NCBI GenBank assembly: GCA_027858555.1 | Contig: JAQICP010000401.1 | Location: 1 to 5,960 of the forward strand | From: Vallitaleaceae bacterium | Lineage (GTDB): Bacteria; Bacillota; Clostridia; Lachnospirales; Vallitaleaceae | Direction: 5' to 3' | DNA length: 5,960 nucleotides | Shown: positions 1 to 5,862 of the stretch, one piece after another | Layout of the letters: the number at the start of each line of letters is the position of its first letter | How positions within the stretch are numbered: the first letter of the stretch is position 1 | Made by a program: the position numbers and the translations under genes | Notes under the pieces: generated by a model | Told to the model about the DNA's origin: nothing | The model's input: the letters and a program-made list of their open reading frames with translations, nothing else | Databases searched by the model: none

Positions 1-59
1 CCATAAAATAAAGCTGTAGTAAAAAAAGAGATGGTGAATTTTAGAAGCCTTTAATGTCT

Positions 60-84
60 TAATTTGGTTCTTTTTACCAAATTA
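60..84. repeat. 9-bp inverted repeat upstream of the sugar-transport operon
   Basis: Arms 60-68 (TAATTTGGT) and 76-84 (ACCAAATTA) are perfect reverse complements separated by a 7-base pyrimidine-rich loop. No T-run follows, so it does not look like a terminator. It could be a protein-binding operator, a small RNA hairpin or chance in AT-rich DNA. It lies about 195 bases before the binding-protein start codon, and a strong hairpin (116-151) lies between them, which argues against direct promoter control of that gene. Confidence 0.35.
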
Positions 85-115
85 TTAGGGTTGATTAGGT
101 AGAAACGTACATAAT

Positions 116-159
116 GAACTGTATTTTTTTAACATTAAAAAAATACAGTTCGATTTTTT
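116..159 (+). terminator. AT-rich 16-bp hairpin with T-run, probable terminator of a gene to the left
   Basis: Bases 116-131 and 136-151 are exact reverse complements (16 bp) around the 4-base loop ACAT. Each arm carries a run of seven T or seven A. The right arm is followed after GA by six T residues (154-159), as in a rho-independent terminator read on the plus strand. Only the outer few pairs contain G or C, so the stem is weaker than usual for its length. No coding frame can be traced into it from the left edge: all three plus frames close within the first 20 bases. If the operon promoter lies upstream of it, the same hairpin would act as an attenuator instead; the sequence cannot decide this. 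Confidence 0.55.
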
Positions 160-266
160 GTACAAAAATAAGGCGTTAAAATAATGCAGATGATGGTAAA
201 TTTATCTATGGCGAAGCAAGTGGTTTTTCTATAGAATAGTGAATGTAACTAAATTATAACAGAACC

Positions 267-274
267 GAGGAGGG
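267..274 (+). promoter_or_regulatory. Strong ribosome binding site of the sugar-binding protein gene
   Basis: GAGGAGGG lies 5 bases before the ATG at 280 and supports that start. No convincing sigma-A promoter is visible between the hairpin at 116-159 and this site. The best matches, AATAAT at 180-185 and TAGAAT at 232-237, lack a good -35 hexamer at the right distance. Confidence 0.85.
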
Positions 275-279
275 TTTAC

Positions 280-1347
280 ATGAAAAAATTAACCACATTA
301 TTATTAGTAGTATCATTAATCGCTACATTATTTGTAGGTGTTGGTTGTTCAAAAATCGACGACAACTTAGTTGGTGTTGCTATGCCTACTAAATCTCTTC
401 AAAGATGGAACCAAGATGGTGCATTCTTAGAATCAAAATTAATAGAAGCTGGTTACGAAGTAGATTTACAATATGCTGACAATGACGTAGCAACTCAAGT
501 TTCTCAATTAGAGAACATGGTTACTAAAGGCTGTAAAGTTTTAGTTGTAGCTTCAATTGACGGAACTGCTCTTAAAGGTGTTTTACAACAAGCAGCTGAC
601 GCTGGCATTCAAGTAATCGCTTATGACCGTCTTATCAAAGATTCAGCTAACGTAGATTATTATACAACTTTTGATAACTTCAAAGTTGGTGTAATCCAAG
701 GTGAATTTATTGAAAAAGAATTAGATCTTGCAAACGGCGCTGGTCCATTCAACATGGAAGCATTTGGCGGTTCTCCTGATGATAACAATGCATTCGTATT
801 CAATGCTGGTGCAATGAGTATTCTTCAACCATACATTGATGCTGAACAATTAGTAGTTAACTCAGGTCAATTAGACATGGACGTTATCGCTATTCAAGGT
901 TGGGATCCAGCTGGAGCTCAAGACAGAATGGATAACTTATTATCAGCTAACTACACTGACATGGACGTTGACGTAGTATTATCACCAAACGATTCATTAG
1001 CTCAAGGTATTGTTGCTTCTCTTAAATCAGCTGGTTACGGTACAGCAGACAGACCTTTCCCAGTATTAACTGGTCAAGACTGTGATTCAACAAACGTTAA
1101 AATGATGATCGCTGGCGAGCAATCAATGTCAGTATTCAAAGATACAAGAACATTAGCTCAAGTAACTGTAGATATGGTTAAAGCTATCATGTCTGATGAA
1201 GAGCCTACTGTAAACGACACTACTTCATATGACAATGGTGTTAAAGTTGTTCCTTCATTCTTATGTGAGCCAGTATTTGCTGATGTAAACAATTACGAAG
1301 AAATTCTTGTTGATTCAGGCTACTATGATGCTGCAGATCTTCAATAG
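280..1347 (+). CDS. chvE: Multiple-monosaccharide ABC transporter, sugar-binding lipoprotein (ChvE family)
   Basis: This is the extracellular receptor of a CUT2 sugar importer; it binds a monosaccharide and delivers it to the permease encoded downstream. Residues 1-22 form a lipoprotein signal peptide (KK, a hydrophobic stretch, then VGVG before Cys23), so the mature protein should be lipid-anchored. The rest is a periplasmic-binding-protein type 1 fold (Peripla_BP_4). It matches Agrobacterium ChvE, as I remember it, along its whole length: AMPTKS (34-39), NMVTKG (79-84), ASIDGT (91-96), AYDRLI (114-119), FGGSPDDNNAF (162-172), MDNLLSA (217-223), TGQD (264-267), FKDTR (286-290) and NGVKVVPS (319-326). 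ChvE homologues bind glucose, galactose, arabinose, xylose or fucose; the sugar here is not decidable from sequence. The length of 355 aa is normal. The linker after Cys23 is unusually short. The gene ends in tandem stops (TAG TAA). Its codons are more biased than those of its neighbours: Asn is AAC in 15 of 20 cases, which suggests high expression. Confidence 0.95.
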   Translation: MKKLTTLLLVVSLIATLFVGVGCSKIDDNLVGVAMPTKSLQRWNQDGAFLESKLIEAGYEVDLQYADNDVATQVSQLENMVTKGCKVLVVASIDGTALKGVLQQAADAGIQVIAYDRLIKDSANVDYYTTFDNFKVGVIQGEFIEKELDLANGAGPFNMEAFGGSPDDNNAFVFNAGAMSILQPYIDAEQLVVNSGQLDMDVIAIQGWDPAGAQDRMDNLLSANYTDMDVDVVLSPNDSLAQGIVASLKSAGYGTADRPFPVLTGQDCDSTNVKMMIAGEQSMSVFKDTRTLAQVTVDMVKAIMSDEEPTVNDTTSYDNGVKVVPSFLCEPVFADVNNYEEILVDSGYYDAADLQ

Positions 1348-1377
1348 TAAGTAATAACAATTTAAGAAACTAATAAC

Positions 1378-1414
1378 TATGCTGTGGTGGTAGATTATCT
1401 ATTGCCACAGCATA
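1378..1414 (+). promoter_or_regulatory. Intercistronic hairpin between binding-protein and ATPase genes
   Basis: Bases 1378-1387 (TATGCTGTGG) and 1405-1414 (CCACAGCATA) pair perfectly. The stem continues inward through three G-T wobble pairs (1388-1390 with 1402-1404) and then TAG with CTA (1391-1393 with 1399-1401), leaving a 5-base loop. No T-run follows: the next bases are TAGTATGAAAG and then the ribosome binding site of the ATPase gene. In operons of this kind such hairpins protect the upstream message from 3' exonucleases or cause partial termination, so that the binding protein outnumbers the membrane complex. That role is inferred here. A partial terminator remains possible. Confidence 0.7.
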
Positions 1415-1440
1415 TAGTATGAAAGTAAGGAGCATGGGAT

Positions 1441-2982
1441 ATGTCGAAAAACATTCTTGAAATGAGAAATATTACGAAGCTTTTCCCTGGCGTTAAGGCT
1501 TTAGATAATGTTAACCTGGAAGTAAAAAAGGGACAAATTCATGCACTAGTTGGAGAAAATGGCGCGGGTAAATCTACCCTTATGAATGTTCTAAGTGGCA
1601 TTTATCCATATGGTACTTATGAAGGTGATGTCCTTTATCATAATGAAGTATGTAAATTCAAGGATATAAAAGAGAGTGAACGTGAGGGTATTGCAATAAT
1701 TCATCAAGAGTTGGCTCTTAGTCCTTATATGACAGTAGCAGAGAATATATTTTTAGGTAATGAACAACAAACAAATGGCGTTATTGATTGGCATGATACT
1801 AATGATAAAGCTATAAGTTTAATGAAAAGAGTCGGACTTAAAATAAAACATGATGTTCTAGTTAAGAACATTGGTGTAGGACATCAACAATTAGTTGAGA
1901 TTGCCAAAGCTCTTGGTAAGAATTGTGAGCTACTCATTCTTGATGAACCAACAGCTGCACTTAATGACAATGATTCAGAGCATTTATTAAATCTATTATT
2001 GGAACTGAATGCCAATCAAGGCATTACATGTATTATCATTTCACATAAATTACACGAAGTTACAAAAATCTCAGATGAAATTACAGTGATTAGAGATGGT
2101 CGAACCATCGAGACATTGGTAAAAGGAACAGATGAGATTACAGAAGAAAGAATTATTAAAGGTATGGTTGGTCGAGCTATGGAAAACCGCTATCCTGAAC
2201 ATACATCTAATATTGGTGAAATTGCCTTTGAGGTTAAAGATTGGCGTGTATATGATCCACAAGATGAATCACGACTTCGAATTAAAGATGTCAGTTTTAA
2301 TGTTAGAAAAGGTGAGATTGTAGGAATTGCTGGATTAATGGGTGCTGGAAGAACTGAGCTGGCTATGAGCATATTTGGTAAAGCTTATGGTAAGCACATA
2401 ACTGGTACTATTATTAAAGACGGCAAAGAAGTACACCTTCATAACGTAAGTCAAGCAATCGATGAGGGCCTAGCATACTTAACAGAAGACAGAAAAACAG
2501 CAGGCCTTATATTAATAGATGATATAAAAAGAAACACATCCCTTGCTAACCTGCATAAGCTTAGTAAGAATGGCGTAATTGATGAAATTCAAGAGATTCA
2601 AGTAGCTGAAGACTATAGAGAAAAATTGCAGATTAAAACGCCTAGTATATTTCAAAAAGCCGGTAATCTATCAGGTGGTAATCAACAAAAGGTTTGTGTA
2701 GCCAAATGGTTATTCTCGGATCCTGATGTGTTGTTTTTAGATGAACCAACTAGGGGTATTGATGTTGGTGCTAAGTACGAGATATATACAATTATCAATC
2801 AACTAGCAGACGAAGGTAAGTGTGTTGTTGTAATCTCATCCGAATTATCTGAAATTTTAGGTATATGTGATAGGGTATATGTTATGAATGAAGGTAGAAT
2901 TGTTGGCGAAATGCCGCGTTCAGAAGCTAATCAAGAAAGTATTATGACACGTATTATTCAAACGACAGGTAATAGAAAATAA
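1441..2982 (+). CDS. mmsA: Multiple-monosaccharide ABC transporter, double ATP-binding protein (GguA/MmsA family)
   Basis: This cytoplasmic ATPase powers the importer and has two fused nucleotide-binding domains, as in RbsA, MglA and XylG. The first has Walker A GENGAGKS (38-45), Q-loop Gln89, a degenerate signature IGVGHQQ (144-150), Walker B LLILDE (164-169) and H-loop His202. The second has a degenerate Walker A GLMGAGRT (298-305, Lys replaced by Arg304), a consensus signature LSGGNQQK (410-417), Walker B VLFLDE (430-435), and Ser467 where the H-loop His would be. So one composite site, formed by Walker A and B of domain 1 with the signature of domain 2, looks fully catalytic. This asymmetry is normal for CUT2 ATPases. 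The length of 513 aa is typical. AAGGAG at 1427-1432 sits 8 bases before the ATG; another ATG at 1434 is out of frame. The symbol mmsA (also gguA) here means multiple monosaccharide transport, not methylmalonate-semialdehyde dehydrogenase. Confidence 0.95.
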   Translation: MSKNILEMRNITKLFPGVKALDNVNLEVKKGQIHALVGENGAGKSTLMNVLSGIYPYGTYEGDVLYHNEVCKFKDIKESEREGIAIIHQELALSPYMTVAENIFLGNEQQTNGVIDWHDTNDKAISLMKRVGLKIKHDVLVKNIGVGHQQLVEIAKALGKNCELLILDEPTAALNDNDSEHLLNLLLELNANQGITCIIISHKLHEVTKISDEITVIRDGRTIETLVKGTDEITEERIIKGMVGRAMENRYPEHTSNIGEIAFEVKDWRVYDPQDESRLRIKDVSFNVRKGEIVGIAGLMGAGRTELAMSIFGKAYGKHITGTIIKDGKEVHLHNVSQAIDEGLAYLTEDRKTAGLILIDDIKRNTSLANLHKLSKNGVIDEIQEIQVAEDYREKLQIKTPSIFQKAGNLSGGNQQKVCVAKWLFSDPDVLFLDEPTRGIDVGAKYEIYTIINQLADEGKCVVVISSELSEILGICDRVYVMNEGRIVGEMPRSEANQESIMTRIIQTTGNRK

Positions 2983-2985
2983 TTG

Positions 2986-2995
2986 AGAGAAAGGA
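2986..2995 (+). promoter_or_regulatory. Ribosome binding site that sets the permease start at 3004
   Basis: GAGAAAGGA lies 8 bases before ATG 3004. A TTG codon at 2983, in the same frame and directly after the ATPase stop codon, would put this purine-rich site inside the coding region and has no ribosome binding site at a sensible distance. ATG 3004 is therefore the better start. Confidence 0.75.
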
Positions 2996-3003
2996 ATATA
3001 CTT

Positions 3004-4179
3004 ATGGAAAATTTTAAAAACCTTATTAGACAAAATATCAGACAGTATGCAATGCTATTAGCCTTGGTTGTTATAATGATTATATTTCAAATTACAACAA
3101 ATGGCGTGTTATTGATGCCAAGAAATGTTTCAGTATTAATTATGCAAAACAGTTACATATTGATTCTTGCAATTGGTATGATTTTATGTATCTTAACAGG
3201 AGGTAACATTGACCTTTCTGTTGGAGCTGTTGTGGCATATGTTAGTGCATTTTCAGCACTCTTTAGTGTAACTATGGGATTACCAGTTGTATTATCAATA
3301 TTCTTAGCGCTTATTATGGGTCTTTTAGCTGGAATGTGGCAAGGGTTTTGGATTGCGTATATTAAGATTCCAGCATTCATTGTAACACTTGCAGGTATGT
3401 TGGTATTTAGAGGATTCAGCAACATGATCCTTAAAAGTCAGACAATCCTATTACCGGATCTGTATGTAACAATCGCATCCAAATTCATCCCAGACTTTAT
3501 CGGAGATGCAATGGGCGGCACTGGTTTACATATCACGACAATCGTTATAGGTTTTATAGCCTCAGTTGTATATGTTATTGCACAATATAGAACTAGACGT
3601 AATAAAATAAAATACAAATTTGAAGTGATTTCCAATGGATTCTTTATAGCTCAAATCGTATCAATTGCTGCAGTAATCAATCTATTCATGTTCTGGTTAT
3701 CACGTGAAAAAGGATTGCCATATGTGTTGTTATTATTATCAGTACTGGTAGCAATCTATACATTCATAACACTTAAAACAGTTGCTGGTAGACATATATA
3801 CGCACTTGGTGGTAATGCAAAAGCTGCTGCACTATCTGGCGTTAAAACTAAAAGAGTTATGTTTTGGGTGTATGCAAATATGGGTTTATTATCTGCAGTG
3901 GCAGGTATCGTATTTGCTGGACGACTTAATTCAGCGTCACCAACAGCAGGTCTTGGATTTGAGCTAGATGCAATCGCAGCATGTTTTATCGGTGGTGCAT
4001 CAGCAACTGGTGGTGTTGGTACAATCATGGGGGCAATCATTGGTGGTTTCATCATGGGTATTTTGAACAATGGTATGTCAATCATGGGCGTGGAAACATA
4101 TTATCAAGAGATTATCAAAGGTTTAGTACTACTCTTTGCAGTAGGATTTGACGTATATTCTAAATCTAAAGCTAAATAA
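3004..4179 (+). CDS. mmsB: Multiple-monosaccharide ABC transporter, permease (GguB/MmsB family)
   Basis: This is the membrane subunit, presumably a homodimer, that forms the sugar channel and docks with the ATPase encoded just upstream (21 bases between genes). From ATG 3004 it is 391 aa. Hydrophobic segments lie at about 15-31, 45-65, 70-90, 93-118, 122-136, 176-194, 213-231, 238-257, 286-305, 322-352 and 370-383; the exact number of helices is uncertain. CUT2 permease landmarks are TGGNIDLSVGA (65-75), KIPAFIVTLAGM (121-132), the cytoplasmic ATPase-contact region GRHIYALGGN to SGVKTKR (262-284), and DAIAACFIGGASATGG (322-337). The basic loop RTRRNKIKYK (196-205), followed by additional hydrophobic segments, makes it longer than RbsC-type permeases and matches the XylH/GguB size class. 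The symbol follows the multiple-monosaccharide naming (also gguB). A probable terminator follows 45 bases after the stop codon. Confidence 0.94.
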   Translation: MENFKNLIRQNIRQYAMLLALVVIMIIFQITTNGVLLMPRNVSVLIMQNSYILILAIGMILCILTGGNIDLSVGAVVAYVSAFSALFSVTMGLPVVLSIFLALIMGLLAGMWQGFWIAYIKIPAFIVTLAGMLVFRGFSNMILKSQTILLPDLYVTIASKFIPDFIGDAMGGTGLHITTIVIGFIASVVYVIAQYRTRRNKIKYKFEVISNGFFIAQIVSIAAVINLFMFWLSREKGLPYVLLLLSVLVAIYTFITLKTVAGRHIYALGGNAKAAALSGVKTKRVMFWVYANMGLLSAVAGIVFAGRLNSASPTAGLGFELDAIAACFIGGASATGGVGTIMGAIIGGFIMGILNNGMSIMGVETYYQEIIKGLVLLFAVGFDVYSKSKAK

Positions 4180-4223
4180 GAGCAGTTATAACTATGATTA
4201 ACTCCCCTTAGGTTATATTTATA

Positions 4224-4286
4224 AAATGGTAGTATATAGGACATGCTAAGCCCATCTTAGCATTGAGGATGTACTACCATTTCTTT
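4224..4286 (+). terminator. Large two-part hairpin ending the sugar-transport operon
   Basis: An outer stem pairs 4224-4237 with 4269-4282 (AAATGGTAGTA against TACTACCATTT, then one wobble and two AT pairs). A 5x5 internal loop separates it from a perfect inner stem, 4243-4250 (ATGCTAAG) with 4256-4263 (CTTAGCAT), with loop CCCAT. The bases after it are only moderately T-rich (CTTTGTGT), and the closing T residues belong to the stem, so the terminator assignment is probable rather than certain. The position, 45 bases after the permease stop, fits. The mirrored AAAA at 4223-4226 could let it also work on the minus strand. Confidence 0.65.
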
Positions 4287-4335
4287 GTGTAGAAGCGGTT
4301 TTTGTAATGAAACTGCAATGAGGCTGTAACCTGTC

Positions 4336-4381
4336 TATCATGTGAGCATAGTATACTTGTTTTAGTTAAACATGATATAAG
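4336..4381 (+). promoter_or_regulatory. Candidate extended -10 promoter with overlapping 8-bp inverted repeat
   Basis: TGATATAAG at 4373-4381 has the TGn-TATAAG form of an extended -10 element but no good -35 at 16-18 bases. The right arm of a perfect inverted repeat, TATCATGT (4336-4343) with ACATGATA (4370-4377), overlaps this element, and a palindrome AGTATACT (4350-4357) lies between the arms. A repressor operator over a promoter would look like this, but so could chance in AT-rich DNA. A competing candidate is TTGTAA (4302-4307), 17 bases, TGTAAC (4325-4330). Either would drive the small gene at 4438. Confidence 0.35.
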
Positions 4382-4437
4382 AGACAAAACGAAGAAAAGC
4401 TTATGATCATTTTGACAAACCATTAGGAGGTTAAGTT

Positions 4438-4575
4438 ATGGGTAAAGCACTTAGAAGGCTTAATACAATTCTCGTCAGTGCAAAAGAAAAACAGCGCGAA
4501 AAAGAGAAAAACGATAAAATCGAATACTTAACCATAGAAGAAGTTATCAAACGATATGAGGAGTTACTTTCTTAA
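4438..4575 (+). CDS. Small charged protein of unknown function (45 aa)
   Basis: I do not recognise this protein. It has an excellent ribosome binding site, AGGAGG at 4425-4430, 7 bases before the ATG, which is the main reason to call it a gene. The product has no signal peptide, membrane segment or cysteine. Residues 1-15 (MGKALRRLNTILVSA) could form an amphipathic basic helix; residues 16-27 are a Lys/Glu-rich run; residues 28-45 end in LTIEEVIKRYEELLS, which also suggests a helix. I count 11 Lys/Arg and 9 Asp/Glu in 45 residues, so it is highly charged and slightly basic. It could be a small nucleic-acid-binding or protein-binding factor, but nothing in the sequence shows which. It stands between the sugar operon, from which the hairpin at 4224-4282 separates it, and the DUF3881 gene, which has its own promoter. 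Confidence 0.68.
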   Translation: MGKALRRLNTILVSAKEKQREKEKNDKIEYLTIEEVIKRYEELLS

Positions 4576-4600
4576 GTCGGATGATAACTTCTTTCTTTAT
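4538..4600 (+). terminator. Weak terminator-like hairpin across the end of the small gene
   Basis: AAGAAGTTATCA (4538-4549) and TGATAACTTCTT (4582-4593) are perfect 12-base reverse complements. The 32-base loop contains the last eight codons and the stop codon of the small gene. The right arm runs into T-rich sequence (TCTTTAT). The loop is large and the T-run is interrupted, so termination would be inefficient. It may instead fold around the stop codon to stabilise the message. Confidence 0.35.
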
Positions 4601-4697
4601 ATGCTAGAAAAGTTCTCATTAAACCCGGAACTTATCCTTATGAACAATTTTCCTTCGAAAAAATGCGTACTAGAGGTACACTTTGTTCGGATATCTA

Positions 4698-4726
4698 TAG
4701 ACAAATAGTAGTAGTAATGCTATCAT
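4698..4726 (+). promoter_or_regulatory. Sigma-A promoter with extended -10, upstream of the DUF3881 gene
   Basis: TAGACA (4698-4703, 5 of 6 to TTGACA) and TATCAT (4721-4726, 5 of 6 to TATAAT) are separated by exactly 17 bases. TG-C directly before the -10 hexamer (4718-4720) makes it an extended -10. Transcription would begin near 4733, giving a leader of about 30 bases before the ATG at 4765. This is the best promoter in the window. Confidence 0.65.
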
Positions 4727-4750
4727 TCATTTATATCATTTTTAATAAAG

Positions 4751-4764
4751 AGAGGTGAATCCTC
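4751..4764 (+). promoter_or_regulatory. Ribosome binding site of the DUF3881 gene within a small inverted repeat
   Basis: AGAGGTG (4751-4757) is the ribosome binding site, 7 bases before the ATG. GAGG (4752-4755) can pair with CCTC (4761-4764) across the loop TGAAT, which would hide the site just before the start codon. The stem is only 4 bp, so any effect on translation would be modest. Confidence 0.6.
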
Positions 4765-5661
4765 ATGATTCTATATATTCAAGCATTAGGGTTTGATGCT
4801 TATGATAATAAAGAAAAAGCAGAAATCTTAGTCAACGATATCGTGAAAAATCCAACAAGAAAATATATATCCAATTATAAAAAAGACCATATTAAAGTCG
4901 AATACTATAAAGAATTCGGTGATAATTTTGGTTTACTTGTGCGAGGTATACTAAATGATAAAGAAGAGCTTAATGTTTATTCTTTATTACCTCATGCAAT
5001 CGGGTCGAAAATTACCGACACCCATGAGGTGGATGTCCTTAAGGTTGATAAAAAGGATGTGTATAATGGCTATTGTGAAGAAGGCAAGTCAGGTACGCCT
5101 ATATCATTCTATCTTCAGAATGTCATCGATTACTTAGATATTGAAGACAAGGAAGAAGTCTACATTAAAGGTATTCGATTAATCTCTTATTGTATAGAAG
5201 GCACGGTTATATTGCCAATAGATAAAGAAGACGAAGAACTTTTAATCGAAGACGAAGTGGATACATTTAGGGAAGAGTTATTAGAACAGGCTAGGCTTGG
5301 GGATGAAGATGCCCTTGATATGCTTGAAGACGAAGTGATGGAAGCATCGGAAATACTTCAAGAACGTTTGAAAAGTGAAGATATATTAAGTATATTGGAA
5401 GGCTTTTTTGTGCCTATTGATGATACGGATGACACTTATTCAATACTAGGTGAGATCTATAAAGTTGAAAAAAAACAGAACACATTCACTAATGAATCTA
5501 CCTATCTATTATCACTCAAATGCATGAATTTATATATAGATGTGTATATTAGTGAAAAAGAAATAGTAGGCATACCGACAATTGGTATGCGGTTTAAAGG
5601 AACAGCGTGGGTACATGGACTGATCGAGTTTGAATATGAAGAACACGAAAAGCCCCAATAA
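4765..5661 (+). CDS. DUF3881 family protein, function unknown
   Basis: This is a soluble, strongly acidic protein of 298 aa with no signal peptide or membrane segment, so it should be cytoplasmic. I assign DUF3881, a Lachnospiraceae-type family, from the start ILYIQALGF (2-10), where the family has a similar LRAIGF pattern, and from the C-terminal block at 226-289: LGEIYKV, then NTFTNESTYLLSLKCMNLYIDVYI, then GIPTIGMRFKGTAWVHGLIEF, where relatives have a G-P-x-x-G-x-RFKG-x-x-W-x-x-G pattern. The middle holds a very acidic helical region (about 154-210) including RLGDEDALDMLEDEV. The recognition comes from memory and no molecular function is known to me. A good promoter and ribosome binding site precede it, and tRNA-Arg(CCU) begins 8 bases after its stop with no terminator between, so the two are probably transcribed together. 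Confidence 0.85.
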   Translation: MILYIQALGFDAYDNKEKAEILVNDIVKNPTRKYISNYKKDHIKVEYYKEFGDNFGLLVRGILNDKEELNVYSLLPHAIGSKITDTHEVDVLKVDKKDVYNGYCEEGKSGTPISFYLQNVIDYLDIEDKEEVYIKGIRLISYCIEGTVILPIDKEDEELLIEDEVDTFREELLEQARLGDEDALDMLEDEVMEASEILQERLKSEDILSILEGFFVPIDDTDDTYSILGEIYKVEKKQNTFTNESTYLLSLKCMNLYIDVYISEKEIVGIPTIGMRFKGTAWVHGLIEFEYEEHEKPQ

Positions 5662-5669
5662 ATGAATAT

Positions 5670-5743
5670 GTTCTTGTAGCTCAGCAGGATAGAGCACTCG
5701 CCTCCTAAGCGAGGGGCCGTGGGTTCAAATCCCGCCAGGAACG
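5670..5743 (+). tRNA. tRNA-Arg (anticodon CCU)
   Basis: The full cloverleaf can be drawn. The acceptor stem pairs GTTCTTG (5670-5676) with CAGGAAC (5736-5742), with one T-G wobble. The D stem is GCTC (5679-5682) with GAGC (5692-5695). The anticodon stem is CTCGC (5697-5701) with GCGAG (5709-5713), with loop CTCCTAA and anticodon CCU at 5704-5706. The variable loop has 5 bases (5714-5718). The T stem is GTGGG (5719-5723) with CCCGC (5731-5735), with loop TTCAAAT. The discriminator base is G5743, and the following CTA shows that CCA is not encoded and must be added enzymatically. This tRNA reads the codon AGG. It lies directly after the DUF3881 gene and before a terminator. Confidence 0.97.
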
Positions 5744-5745
5744 CT

Positions 5746-5789
5746 AGCCGCAAGCCTTTTATTAAGGTTTGTGGCTTTATTTTGGTTTT
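5746..5789 (+). terminator. Intrinsic terminator after tRNA-Arg
   Basis: A 13-bp stem pairs 5746-5758 (AGCCGCAAGCCTT) with 5764-5776 (AAGGTTTGTGGCT), including two G-T wobbles, with loop TTATT. It is followed by TTATTTTGGTTTT. It begins only two bases after the tRNA discriminator base and should end the DUF3881-tRNA transcript. Confidence 0.88.
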
Positions 5790-5862
5790 AAACGAATGTG
5801 ATATTATTAGAAAACTTAGGTTAATATAGTGATCAATGTATATAACATTTTTGGTAATCACC

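Noticed and set aside
99..113. Catabolite-repression (cre-like) site around AAACGTACA
   Set aside because: By my count 7 of 10 defined positions fit the consensus, but the conserved G near the left end and the conserved C near the right end are missing, and the hairpin at 116-151 lies between it and the gene.
184..234. A 16-codon frame (ATG at 184) before the sugar-binding-protein gene, possible leader peptide
   Set aside because: There is no convincing ribosome binding site, and the residues show no run of a regulatory amino acid. Short frames like this arise by chance.
2332..2356. Degenerate Walker A (Lys to Arg) in the second ATPase domain, a possible inactivating mutation
   Set aside because: The same change and the missing H-loop His are usual in CUT2-family double ATPases, so this is normal and not damage.
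2983..3003. Upstream TTG start for the permease, adding seven residues
   Set aside because: The ribosome binding site at 2986-2995 would be inside the coding region; ATG 3004 is correctly spaced from it.
4412..4417. Perfect TTGACA hexamer just before the 45-codon gene
   Set aside because: A -10 at 17 bases would fall on the start codon region (GTTATG), so it would not transcribe the ribosome binding site.
4663..4758. A 31-codon frame with a hydrophobic C-terminal half (ATG at 4663), ending in the ribosome binding site of the DUF3881 gene
   Set aside because: It has no ribosome binding site, and the mapped-like promoter elements at 4698-4726 lie inside it.
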